Positions 34,561 to 46,156 of a stretch of 64,000 nucleotides of DNA are shown one piece after another. Below the pieces are notes generated by a model, which was not told where the DNA came from, ran no database searches, and worked only from the letters and a program-made list of their open reading frames with translations. Location: positions 12,518,275 through 12,582,274 of the forward strand of contig NC_134032.1 in the NCBI RefSeq assembly GCF_964204645.1. The letters run 5' to 3'. Within the stretch, counting starts at the first letter, position 1. Each line of letters opens with the position of its first letter. The position numbers and the translations under genes are program-made. This DNA is from Tubulanus polymorphus (lineage: Eukaryota; Nemertea; Palaeonemertea; Tubulaniformes; Tubulanidae).

Positions 34561-37103
34561 GTAAAATCGATCCATGTGTAGCTAATCATAACACCCTGGG
34601 TGGCAGTTAAGCCGATGTATGGGATTTATTTATTTGAAAAATTCGACAAAGCAAACCTTGATTTTCGTTAAGATCGAAATGACTTGTTTGAATTCCTGTA
34701 GAAACAGCTGATGTACATATAAAGAGGGAACCACCAGGGATCGCTTTTATTGGCTGGCTAACGAAGTTAACTCGAGGATTAAATCAAGTCTTGTTGTAGC
34801 TAAATACTGTGGTATTTACCCCTAGGAAATCGGCTCTCCTGAATGTTATTTTTGTCAAGAGATATTCTGTATTATTTATGTTTTTGCATCTAAAAATAAG
34901 TGAAACATTTTGCTTGATTTGGTGAAACTTGTGATAATTTTGCATCGACCAATCGCAGCTCTGTGTGAACGTTTGAACGGTTTTGATTGGATATTTCAAC
35001 CGGTCATCACTGAATACGTGATCGTTCTATGAATTGACCAATCACAGCTGTAACAGCGAATCATTGAATAGTTCTGATATGTCGATATTTCGACCAATTA
35101 TGGGGTACCCGCAGTGTTACTGTGGCGATCGAGGATTCCACCTATGGCAGGTGAGGATCCGCCAGGTGTCGCTGGTAGATAGTTGTTCGTCTGCGTCAAA
35201 ATTCTTCTACTTTTCAATTAAACCTGAATGAACTTTTCTCTTAAATGAATCAATTATTTATGAAAAGTTCTGAATGAAAGTATTGTATATTTGGTGGTTG
35301 CTGTGATTATATATGGATTTGGGAGTCTAAAAAATTCGGTTCAAAGTTCATTGAAAATGAACTAATTTTGACAACAGATGACCTGCTATCTGGTGGGTTA
35401 GCTGGTTATGCGAGTTCCCCATTTATAGTGTCTGTAATTTGGACCAGTTCTGATTGGTGAATGTTTGGACCAATCGCATCGCTCTCTCTCTGTGATTGCT
35501 CCATGACTGAACTTTTTGAACAGTTCTAATTGGTCAATAATCAGACTGTGTTTATATATACATAGATAAGTGTGATATTTCAATGTGCTAGTTTGTTTCA
35601 CCCCTTTACCTCCTAACCCCGGTGGTTAATTCTTGCACTCGTGGCCCATTAAATATATATGTATTATTTAATGAAAATCGTACCAATAATAAAAATACAA
35701 ATTTTGATCATTTGCTAGACTGATTATCTTATTTTGTTCCTTTGGCGTTTTCGCAGATAACGATTAGAGCACAGTGTGGATCATATGGAATATCTTCTGT
35801 CGCAGCTCTGGTAACAGCACCCTAGTGACGTTATCACCAAAAAACTTCCACCGAACCCTTTATTATATTTTCTCAGTTAAATTACGACCTAACCATGGCC
35901 ATTAGTTTGAATACAGGCCCGCCGCTCAAGTCAGATCTTGACCATCAAGTGCTGCTTCTATCAATTCCGTAAGCGGTGAAGACGTGAACTAACTCCGTGG
36001 AGCAATATGCCTCCTATGGCATGCGAGTAAAATGTTAGTTCACACGTTTACCGTCAACGTTATGTACAGGGGCAGCACTGGATGGGTAAGATTTTTTTAC
36101 AAAGGCTCGAGTGCCTACTGTGGCATGCGACTAATACAGACATTAAAAAAAAAAACTTGACCACTACTATGTACAATTTGATCGGCGCTCGGACATTTCA
36201 CTTTCACGCACATCTCATTTAGTTAAGAACGTATCGATTCAAAGCAAAACGTAACACTTACCAGTCAAGGACTGTTTCTTGTCCGGGGACGGGTTTCACC
36301 GTATTACAGTTCAAAGACGCTGGCGCCTGACAGCGAGTCATCAAGATTAAAAAGTGACAAAATGTGGCGTTTAGTTGTAACATTGTATATATTTGCCCGT
36401 ATAAATACAATATATATATGAAACAAGTGAGAAATGCGCGGCTGCAAAAACTACCAGCTCGGGATTATTATTTAGCGAAGGAGAAACGGCGACAGTTTTG
36501 GGTGGAAATTACATGATCTATCGGTTTGTGGTCGGGGGAGGAGGGGGTAGGTCTATAAAATCTACTCATTTTTCTACGCGTCTACAGCTATGGCAAGGTT
36601 TGATACACGCGGTCAAGCGAAACATTTTTACTAGTGCTCTGGCAGAGAAAGATAACTATACTAAAAACCGCTACTAAGTCGGGGCCAAGACCTTTCGAAG
36701 AATCCGAATTTTTGATTAAGTTGTTTGTTTGCAGCGACCTTTTCACGAAACCGGGACACATTTTTATACAGCTTTATGTTGTTGGAATTTGAATTGCATT
36801 TTGTGTTGAGACCGACGACGGGTGCGCATCCCAGGTCCTCTCAACGGCCTCCCAGAGAAATGAGGGCAAAGAAAGTGCAACCATTGGGTAATTGCGGCGC
36901 TTTGGCAGTTACAGATAGATTTACTGATAATTGAAACAATTACATCTTAAATAAGATTTGGTTGACTTTATAGTAAATTGCAATCATGGCACTTTTACAT
37001 TTTACCCCGCCTTCCGGAAGACTGGGTGACCGCTGCACCCTGGACCGGGAAGACACGTGAAGGCACCCCTGGATCTAGATTCGCGCCTTGCTGGTGGAGA
37101 AAA
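34561..37103. other. SPAG1 3' UTR and intergenic stretch
   Basis: No coding signal. It contains several degenerate copies of a motif with GACCAATC / GATTGG and GAACGTTTGAACGGTTTTGATTGG (34930-35540), and a reverse-oriented 77-bp family unit near 35110-35200. The SPAG1 polyadenylation candidate is at 35688. From 35700 to 37103, between two genes converging here, I see nothing further. Confidence 0.5.
35688..35693 (+). terminator. Candidate AATAAA polyadenylation signal for SPAG1
   Basis: First canonical AATAAA I noticed downstream of the SPAG1 stop on the plus strand, about 1.36 kb away. Earlier variant signals could be used instead. Confidence 0.3.
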
Positions 37104-40100
37104 TCAATGATGCACCAAATCGTGCATTAAATTCATATCGTCCATATCGCACTGGTACACATCGATTTTACTGCCCTTTTTACGACAACAGTATCGTTTG
37201 AATCGCCTGCCGTCAGCTTCTCGCTGAGGTTCGTTTTTTAAACCGTCCGCTTTCGGGGAATACAGCGCTTTGTCCAGTTCCTCGTAGTCGGTGGGACAGT
37301 AATATTCGGGCGCGCACGTACACTGGAAGTTGTATTCGGTGGTTCTATCGGCCGGGTCTATGTAACGTTTGACGCAGTAGCGCTCCGATGGGGTACATTT
37401 TCTCTGAAATATTGTGAACATTTAAATTTATATCATGAAATGTGCGGGGAAAAACTATATTTTCATCCATCGTGGCAAGTTTTGCAATTTTTTTGTGGGG
37501 TCGCCAGGCCCGTAGTATAGGCCAGTTTGAAGTTCCGTTCGTTTTTTACTTTTGAAAAGTTATCAAGCTGAAACGTATACGCTTACAGCTATTACAATCA
37601 TATATCATATTTGTTGATATGATTCATTTACACCTTCTATCAACGGGAATCGGCCTAGAGACACACGGGCATTTCAAAACACTTTCCTGTGGATGGTCCT
37701 TATATAGGCCCCATTCATTCAATTCCAACCCGATTGAAAACTAATTCCTAACGCCACGGGTCTCGATACCCCATTCAGGTCCAATTTATTGCTGATAGAC
37801 GATGGATCTACTAGAGCAAGGTCTTGTGTACGACCTAGTATCGATACCACCAGGTTCAATGGACACTCTTTATACTTACATGCGTACAGGAATAAGAATA
37901 GACCCATTTTCCGCCTACTTTTTTCCACCATTTCAATCGATATGGTTGGCGTTCTCCGGTATTCGGGTCGACCGGGCACTCGCACCGTTTCAATTTCAAT
38001 CGCGGGTTCCACTTTTGTATATCGGTTTCTAGTTGAATAGCGATTTCATCACCTTCTACACATGTTCGCATCTCTTCTAACGGTTTACAGAATTTATACT
38101 GAACCATCCAATCACCTGCGAGAGATTTGAAATTCGAAATGAAAAATAGGCAAGGGATGATCCACCAGGTCGCTTTGTGCAGTAGGACATCAACTACTGT
38201 GGCAATTAGATGATTCCACTTGTGGTAAGTGAGGATCCACCAGGTGTGCTAGTGTGCGGTGGGACAACAGCTACTACTGCAAAAGAGGATTCTACTTGAG
38301 GCAACTGAGCATTCCACCTCTGGCAAGTGAAGATTCGCCAGGTGCGCTAGTGTGCACACGGACATCTGCGCTTCTACATTTCGAGGCCATCTGGCGCTAC
38401 GAGCAATCACGTCTGGAGGCAGAGCTGGATAAACACGTGAAGTACGCAGCTACCAGATTCTAGGAGTTAACATACTTTTTTCATGATGAACCCAGGTCAT
38501 AGATTTCGAATCTTTGCTATCCCAGGAGATATGGGTGCAGGCAGGACAGTTACAGTACGGTATCTCTTCTAAGGTTTCTCCTCGTGGTAATTTCATTATT
38601 GTTTGACAGACGACTTGGTAATTATCGTCGCATTTCGGTTTCTAAAACGAAAGAAAACGAACATAAGTAAAACAACAACTAAGTTGAAAGTTTATTGACG
38701 CCTTGAAAAATATGTCGACAATTGCGAATTCAGTATGATATGAATCATAATATTAAGGATCAATAATAAATGAATTGAATTGACCGGTAACCAGTCTAGC
38801 CACGATGTATTGATGACGTAGTGCTAAATCTTCTCAGAAATAATTATCAAAATTTATCAGATGTGAAATAATATGTATCTCATTACGAAATAAACTTCAC
38901 AATTGTAATTGTTATTTTGAAACGCTGATATTGATGACGCCGTGCACATCGACTCGTACAGAACCTCTCAAATAACGCATGTGACTAAAAGAGTTATCCA
39001 CTGTTATTTAAACGGTTTTCGCAACATTACTTTCAAAAAAGGAATACGTTGCTTTGGTTTCAAACGAGCATGCATCAAATTTTGGTTGGTCGCTGTCTTG
39101 TATTTTTAAATGTAAGAAAATGTCTTATTTCCATGCCTTTGCCGCCCCCCCCCACCCCCATTCACGAGACTCTGACCACGCAGTAAATAACGCATTCCCT
39201 GCACGACACCCGATGCACAGCCTATAATTGACAGATGCAAACTCCGGCTCTGTTAGGTATCAATAATGTTATTAGAGATCTACTCTCGGATGCAGTTGCC
39301 TGGCAACGGATTTTATGATATGATCAGGAGTGAGAGCAGGAAGATTATGGAATGTATCTAAGCGTAACAGCTCATGCGGGACGCGACTCGTTCCAATAAG
39401 TCATACATTCGACTCTATTCGTTCTCGTAATGACTTGTCGTGTCATATTTCTACGAACACACGTACCCCATAGATTCGTCTTTATATTAGAATATATCGT
39501 CTGGCCGAACGAACGGCCGTTATTTTCAAATATTTTACACGCGCCGTCTGGGAATACAAGACTGTTTATTTCCAAATATGTGGCATCGTTTCGAAATCTA
39601 CATACGTAGGTGACCGCCATTATTTTCAAAAAAAAGAATAGAGATGAACCGTTGAAGATGGATATTATTCGAAACGACGGTTAAACAAGATTTTACTTGT
39701 TGTTCGCTGAAATTGTCACGTTTTTATGTATACAGTTAGATAATCAATAGCCGTTATTTTCGAATATTTCCCCGATCTACGCGAATAGCGCTTCGGGAAT
39801 TATTATTCACCGTTATTTTCCGATATCTGACACCCCATTAGCGTAATCGTCTGGCAACGAATGACCGTTATTTTCAAACGTGTCGACGTTTCTTTTCATT
39901 CACAATTATTCCTATTTACCTTATAAATACAAACACAAACGTCACCAGAGCAACATCACATAATAACGTTCATATAAAGGATTTTCGATGATTCAGTAAA
40001 GGTGTAATGATGTTTACGTAATGTTTTCGATATGATATGATGTTCGTTGGTCTCCGCCAAGTACCTGGGTCGACTGGCCGTCAATTACTTTACTCCAGTC

Positions 40101-40645
40101 AGACTTAAGTTTATGTTTATATACCATTATTAATGGTTCACCAAGAATCTTATTGTCTGATGTACCACTCTCTTGGTTACACAGGATCGTAGAGCAACGT
40201 AGAGTAGATACACTGTGGAGACAGCCACACTGCCAGGACTGGGTGAATATTAATGGATGACTGTGAAAATACTCCTGTTCGGTTTAAACAAACTGGATTC
40301 ATCTTATGCCCGACGCACACGACGCAAGGAAACACGGAGAATCAAACATGTTTGAACTCGGAAACATCGTTTCCCGGAACCATACACATGACAGGAAAAC
40401 GCTGCGTCTCCTGTTTCCGTCTCTGTTTCCTGTTTCCGTGTTTCTGGCGTCGTATGCGTTGTGCTTTACGCCTATCCACCCTTACCCGCTTATCATTTTG
40501 AAAAGAAATTACTTACCTCTTTGATATTATAAGCCAGCGCTTCTTTTATTGCTAGATTCACTAGAATCAATGTTACCAGGACCGGTTTCAACTGTTCGAT
40601 ACCGGCTGAAAGTGCTACCCGGGTCGCAGCCATATCAACCCTCAT
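37104..40645 (-). CDS. Argos/giant-lens-like secreted cysteine-rich protein, 4 exons
   Basis: Exons (gene order): 40645-40517, 38641-38476, 38115-37880, 37403-37104; phases agree, giving 276 residues. The first exon gives a signal peptide with a hydrophobic core PVLVTLILVNLA and cleavage probably near residue 38 (EALA before YN). Then come three Cys-rich modules, each ending in a C-x-C-P type motif: YCNCPA, RCECPV and QCTCAPEYYCP. The layout FCKPLEEMRTC, KRCECP, YSYSC, RKCT, ERYCVKRY and CTCAPEYYCP parallels the later modules of fly Argos, a secreted antagonist that binds EGFR ligands. Arthropod scoloptoxin-11-type proteins share a related scaffold, so family naming by similarity may vary; nothing here indicates a venom role. 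The C-terminal 50 residues are basic then acidic, with a further CC pair. A second ATG lies at codon 5. Confidence 0.7.
38155..38350. repeat. 77-bp family repeats in Argos-like intron 2
   Basis: Reverse-oriented units with GATCCACCAGGT, GCAGTAGGACATCAACTACTG and GTGAGGATCC between exons 38115 and 38476. Same family as 7531-7957. Confidence 0.7.
39460..39900. repeat. Degenerate CCGTTATTTTC repeat in Argos-like intron 1
   Basis: GACCG or GCCGTTATTTTCNAATAT recurs at least five times at irregular spacing, twice preceded by TCGTCTGGC.GAACGAA / TCGTCTGGCAACGAATG. An 85-codon minus-strand open frame across it (39372-39629) has no splice or family support. The remainder of intron 1 shows nothing else. 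Confidence 0.5.
40144..40238. repeat. Dispersed repeat with GTGGAGACAGCCACAC, copy 1
   Basis: CACCAAGAATCTTATTGT, AGGATCGTAGAG and CACTGTGGAGACAGCCACAC occur here. An inverted copy lies at 61605-61700, and a partial copy (TACGATCCTGATTGTACCCAC, GTTCTTGGTGAACC) at 47545-47615. No coding content. Confidence 0.65.
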
Positions 40646-41089
40646 CCCACCGGGAGATGCCCTTAAAATCCTCTCTCCGTATCCGATGATAAAATGTTTA
40701 CTATAAGATTGATTTATTCAAACACTTCCATTGACAAGAAAGGCAGTCATAGTATCGGGTCGAACCGACATGAGAACCAGCAGGCCTGTGCGTTAGCGAG
40801 GAGATACTGGCGGTGAATGCTGCAGTGATACGCGGGAGGGATGATGCTGATGTCGCGCTGATGATAAGCGACCAATCGATATATACTCTACTCCCTCAGT
40901 GTGATGGTGACAAGGTTTCTCAAAATCTCAGGTCGCCATCTCGCGGTACAGATCTAGAAATTCATTCAGATTTACTCTCAAAATCTCAGAAGAGGAATAT
41001 TCTGAGCGAATATTCGAAGATTTGAGATTTTCTGATAATTCTCAAATGTGACCAACTTACCAAATCATGGAAGGATTTAGGATGAAAGG

Positions 41090-41405
41090 GCCATTTGCAG
41101 TAGGACCTTAGATTCAACACCGGTCTAAGCTCAGTTTGATGCAATAGGTTATCTAGCAACGAAAATCAAAGCTTATTTTGGTTTATGACCAATGTAACAG
41201 TTTGAGACCAATCTAAGCTCACTTTGATCTCATAGCTTAAATAACAATTTTCTTTAAGTCAAAGCTCATCTTGGTTTACGACCAAGCTAACAATTTAAGA
41301 CCAGTCTAAGCTCATTTTGATTCTGCATGTATAACTAATCTAACCACTGAAGTCAAAGCTTATTTTGGTTCTATCACCAATCTATCGCAACTGCGCAACT
41401 GGGTC
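41090..41405. repeat. Tandem units of the AAGACCAGTCTAAG foldback family
   Basis: Four to five units of about 70 bp with GACCAATCTAAGCTCA.TTTGAT and CAAAGCT.ATTTTGGTTTATGACC, closing with GCAACTGCGCAACTGGGTCC, the family terminus. Begins GGGCCATTTGCAGTAGGACC. Confidence 0.55.
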
Positions 41406-42059
41406 CAGCATTCTTAAAATGAAAAAATTATCGACTTTTCGAACCAAACGCGAATGAGAATTAATCAAAGCCAAAGAATTGCATTTAATAAGAACAAATA
41501 TGCGAAGGCTCTCTTTAACCAGCAATATTCTCTTTGTCACTTCACAGAATGAACTAAACGAAGAATTCACGCGGATTTTCATCTAATAATCGCGATAATT
41601 TCAGATTTATTTCATGTCAAACAATATATAATTAAATCTATCGTTTTATTTACAAAAGTATCTCGAGGAATAAAACATAATAAAAACACTGAATTATTGA
41701 TTTACATATTGAAATAATTTAACTGACATTCTTATGTTTATATATACATGACGTGACATTAACAACTTCGAACTACAACCCTTCCATAAAGACTGCTACT
41801 TCTCAAATCCATCTATGACAACATCAAATTGCCTACGAGCCCTTTAATTCACAGAACGACTCAAGTTAAGACAAGTGAAGTCATTTGATACGCAACTGAC
41901 ACTCCTAGATGACAATCTATAATAGTAGTTAGGCGATTTGATAATGTCATAGTAGGATTTAGACGGCAGTGCCATCTTTTGGAAGGTCTACACATCTGCA
42001 CATGCTAGAATTCTAACAGTAAGCAGCCTCATACATGATGTATTTTGCAAATAAATGGT

Positions 42060-42065
42060 TTTATT
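42060..42065 (-). terminator. Candidate AATAAA polyadenylation signal for the aquaporin gene
   Basis: AATAAA on the minus strand about 510 nt downstream of the stop codon. A second one lies at about 42124-42129. Inference from motif and position only. Confidence 0.35.
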
Positions 42066-42289
42066 GTTTTCATCCGTTAATTTATAAGCGATACACAACA
42101 ATCTATATAATAATATGATTCTTTTTATTCAAATTGTGCATAAATGAACGGAATACGTAAACCACATTTTATGAGTCACAGGAACCTGTTCCAACCACCG
42201 ATAGGTGTCGCTCGCATGGCTACTTTGCGAATGAACATGTGGTCTAATAAGGTAACCTTCTACAAGCCTAACATGGGCACTTAACAAGT

Positions 42290-42576
42290 AATCGAACTAT
42301 CCATATGCCATTGTTTTTAGGAAGGTGCAGCCCCATTACATACAAGCATTCTGTCCTTTAGCCAAACCCCAGCCGAACCCCAACGAGGTATTAAGAAAGG
42401 TGCTGCCCCCTATTGACCATTTTCAAGTATAATAGTTTTAGAAAAGGTGCACCCCCTTTACATACAAGATGTCGATGATGATTCTGTCCTGTAGCCGGAT
42501 CAGAGGGTGCTGCACTAAGCAGCCAGATCTAGGTACAACATGTATCTAGGAAGGTGCTGTCCCCTACCGCCCCGAT
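42290..42576 (-). repeat. Degenerate repeat in the aquaporin 3' UTR
   Basis: On the plus strand AGGAAGGTGC(A/T)G.CCCC recurs four to five times at about 60-110 bp spacing, some copies followed by TACATACAAG and ATTCTGTCC. It directly abuts the stop codon at 42577. Confidence 0.5.
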
Positions 42577-45500
42577 TTAGTATTTATGTTCTGGAGTAGA
42601 CTGGACTGATTTCGGCTGCTCGTAACCTCCGTGCTCCAGTTTATCCAACTGATCGTTAATCGACGACTCGTTCGAAGCCGGACTTCCGGGCACCTGCAAC
42701 GAATCGGAAGTTCCGGTCAGACGATCTAACTCGTAGTCGAATTGTGGAGCAGTGTCGTACGCGTAGGCGCGATTCTCGTGTCCGGTTCCGTCGTGATGAG
42801 GTTTCGGAGGTCGATTAAAACTGCGGGTTCGACTACGTCTGCGACCCGTTAACCCTGTACCAGTTGTCGGACAGCCGTTTATATGCGTGGGTGAACTATC
42901 AACTGAAATCAATCATAATCATTCTTCAGTTTTGATCTAGAAAAAGGGAAATGTCGTCGATTTCATTTGTGAGAAAGCGTGGTTTTAAAATACATGTATT
43001 TACAAACGAAACAAACATGAAATTGTGAGGTATTTCTTATGAGGACCAAGCAAAAAGCCAAAAGGCCGTAAGCACACACGGACGAAAAAAAAAGGGAAAA
43101 TAAGAAAGATAAGAAAGACAAAGAAAACGAATGGGATGAGGCCGGGAATAAGCGAGTGATTTAGGAACAGTTATAACAGTTAGGGTTATCGGAGAGATGA
43201 GAGTTCGGGTAGCTGAATTTGGGAATATGTTTGATTGATTTCGATTAATTCAATTTGAATTGGTGTCCCTCACAAACCCATCACACCTCTGGGAACGAAA
43301 CAGGGAGTTTGATTTTGAAATTGGAAATCTAAGTGAAGATATAGTTGGACGATCGGTCGTTTTTTCTTTCAATCGAAGGACTTCAGATTTCAACCGATTT
43401 GAATTTCATTTCTTTAGAAGTTGAAAGCTTGAAAATGGACATTTCAATCAAACTATTAAAATTCAAGACATATTGAATTGCTCCTACTTACTTGTGTCAA
43501 CTAGCGGTTTGTCCAACGGCTCATCCACTTGTCGAGCGTAGCGCCCTCTTTTACTGGGGTCGAATATGAACTCGTACATCACCCCGGCTACTACACCACC
43601 CATCATCGGACCGACCCAGAATACCTGTGTATAGATATATCATACGTCATAATATGAAAATAGGCAAAGATGGCCGCCCAATAAATCTCTCTATGACATC
43701 ATCATATCAATTCCATGATATGATATGATGACTGCGTCTAGCCTATACATCCTCTCTGATGATATCATTGTTGAAAATGAAAATCCATAAATCCTCCTAT
43801 GACATCATCGATGTCACGATTTCTAGAAAGGCTCTTTGCCTAAGTCCATCCCGTAATGACGCTATTCTCTTTAGTTTTGCAACCGCATTATTTGCTAATT
43901 AATCAAATCTAGAAGCCTGTTTGATGATGTCGTAGGGGATCTATGTTCAGATACTGGACATGCCTATAGAATGAACCAACTTCCCGCTAATGTTGCATGG
44001 ATACTTGCCCAATGAGAAGTCCACGTATTCGTTATGAACGCTGGGCCTAAAGCTCGGACTGGGTTCACCAGACAATCCGTATAACGACACTGAAAAGAAT
44101 ATCAGAAATCATCATATAATCATAAACCTTTTCATTATATTCTTCATTCAATCCATTGGGATTATACAATATGATTTCTTGTAGATAACAAGAAAGTTTT
44201 TAGGATGCCATGTTGGTTTACAAACAGGTGCCATTCAACCTTAAGCCCAACGCACACGGCAGTTTTAAAACTTTTCTGACGTTTTCGTTTGTGGATTAGG
44301 CTTGGATATCACCAAAAAACAAACTGTTTTAAGTGACTTTTGATTTTATCGGATTTTAAAGCTGCACTTGATACAGTTACGAAGACATAACTTGTTCATT
44401 ACGTTTGGTCGCAGGAGCTGCTGGCGATTTGCCAAAAATTACTAGTAATACAACCTGGGGGATGTAGAAACTACTGGGATCTGTCATGTAAATCACTTAT
44501 TGTGTGTTTGACCACCAATATGGCGTCTTTACGTTAGAAGAATTTATGCGTGTTTGCAGAGAGCTCAGAGATGGCCATCTACACCTACCCCTGTCAGATA
44601 AGCCATAGACATGGCTATCCCGATAGCTAACGGCTGACTGCCCAATGTCGGCCGGTTCGGGTCGACAGTTGCGAAGAACGTGAACACAAAGATGAACGCC
44701 GTCAGAAATTCGATCCCGAAGGTCTGCGAGACAGTGACGTAATGCCTGACGTCAGCCATACCCATATCGCCCCGGAACACGGCCGGTACCAGTCTGAAAA
44801 TAGAATTCAGATATTCACAGGTTTTCTTATAAAGCAAAAGTAATTTGAATAGGGAACTATGGCCTAAAAAGGATCGTTCGCACCCCGAATTTTTAAGGTT
44901 CAGGTCGTTACAGTTTTGATTCAATTTTGATTGCACTATCAAACACACTATACGTCATCAGTTGTCGCATCACCTAGACGTCGACCTATTCTTTAGTTCC
45001 GATATTTGCAATTCAATTTACTAAGTGTATAAGTTGTCATCAACATACGGATCGTCCCAGCTATTCATGCCATACACGGAGTATGCAGCTCTACAAACAC
45101 CAAGCAGTGAGTAAAAAATCGTGTGCGACTGCGCGGCCGGGATGAACTACTGCCAGAGGTTTGTAACATTTTAAGTGAGCGGAACACAACTCAACGAGTT
45201 TCAAGATATGAAAATCCGATATGAAATTGGCATATGAAATTCGTCAGAGATTTGAAGTAGAAGGGTAAACACAGAAACACAGAGAAAATCGTCGTTTGCG
45301 GGGGCTTGGCTTCTTAGAGTATGATTTGATTCACGAAGTCGTCTGTGTAGTCTAGTCGTCGCAGCCGACGAGACGGCAGAGCGAGCAGCCGAATCTCGGA
45401 GAGCGCAACTGCGTGTAACTCTGCGACTCACTGATGGCGTCTGTGATAATCCCTGTTCTTATCACATCAGCGGCGATGATAATCCCCTCTTCGACTGGTA

Positions 45501-46124
45501 CGATATAGTCTTAAATGGCTTATCAATGACTAATCGGTGTCTCAGTAAGAGAGGTTTTTTGTAATTTGAAAAATTGCAGATTTGATTCCTCCCTTCCATA
45601 TGTTGATTTATAGGCATACGGAGTTGTTGGCTGAAATCCCGAATTTGGAGTTGAATATATCGTAGTTTTGAATCTAGTCAGACTGAATTCTTGAATCCTT
45701 GTCGGCGTTCAACATAGAAGCCATCCAAATCAGGATCCACCCCGCCCTATCTAGAGGGGTTGGTACCAGCTCCCCGTGTTTGGGACTACAGTGCACACGG
45801 CGCCGTCTATTGATAAAGGGTCCATGGATTTTGAACGAAACCACTCTGGTGAACATTCTCTCTAAAATTTCTCTATTTTCAATTTCAACTTGTCCTTCCC
45901 CTCAAGTGATTGTCGTCCATAATCGAAAATGGTTTTTCTTGACAAGGGGTTCCGGGGGTCCACGGAAAGTTATTTCAAAGTAACGCCACTTAAGGGCGTC
46001 GAGAATTATGCGGGGATATCCTCTGACACGAATTTGGTGACCTGGGGCCTAGGAAATCTTGTTCGAGTCTAGATCAATGCTCTATATATTGAAAATAATC
46101 CAGAAGTTTGAAGAATGACTTTCT

Positions 46125-46156
<32 letters not shown>

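Larger units (their letters stand above)
40646..42576. other. Intergenic stretch upstream of the Argos-like gene and downstream of the aquaporin
   Basis: The Argos-like promoter should lie just above 40645. Repeated AAGTCAAAGCTTATTTTGGTT / AGACCAATCTAAGCTCA blocks at 41090-41405 are the main structure. The aquaporin 3' UTR occupies the right part. No coding signal recognised. Confidence 0.5.

Noticed and set aside
39372..39629. 85-codon minus-strand frame with several cysteines inside the Argos-like intron 1
   Set aside because: It overlaps a degenerate repeat and has no acceptor and donor that join it in phase with the flanking exons, so the Cys residues are not evidence of an extra module.
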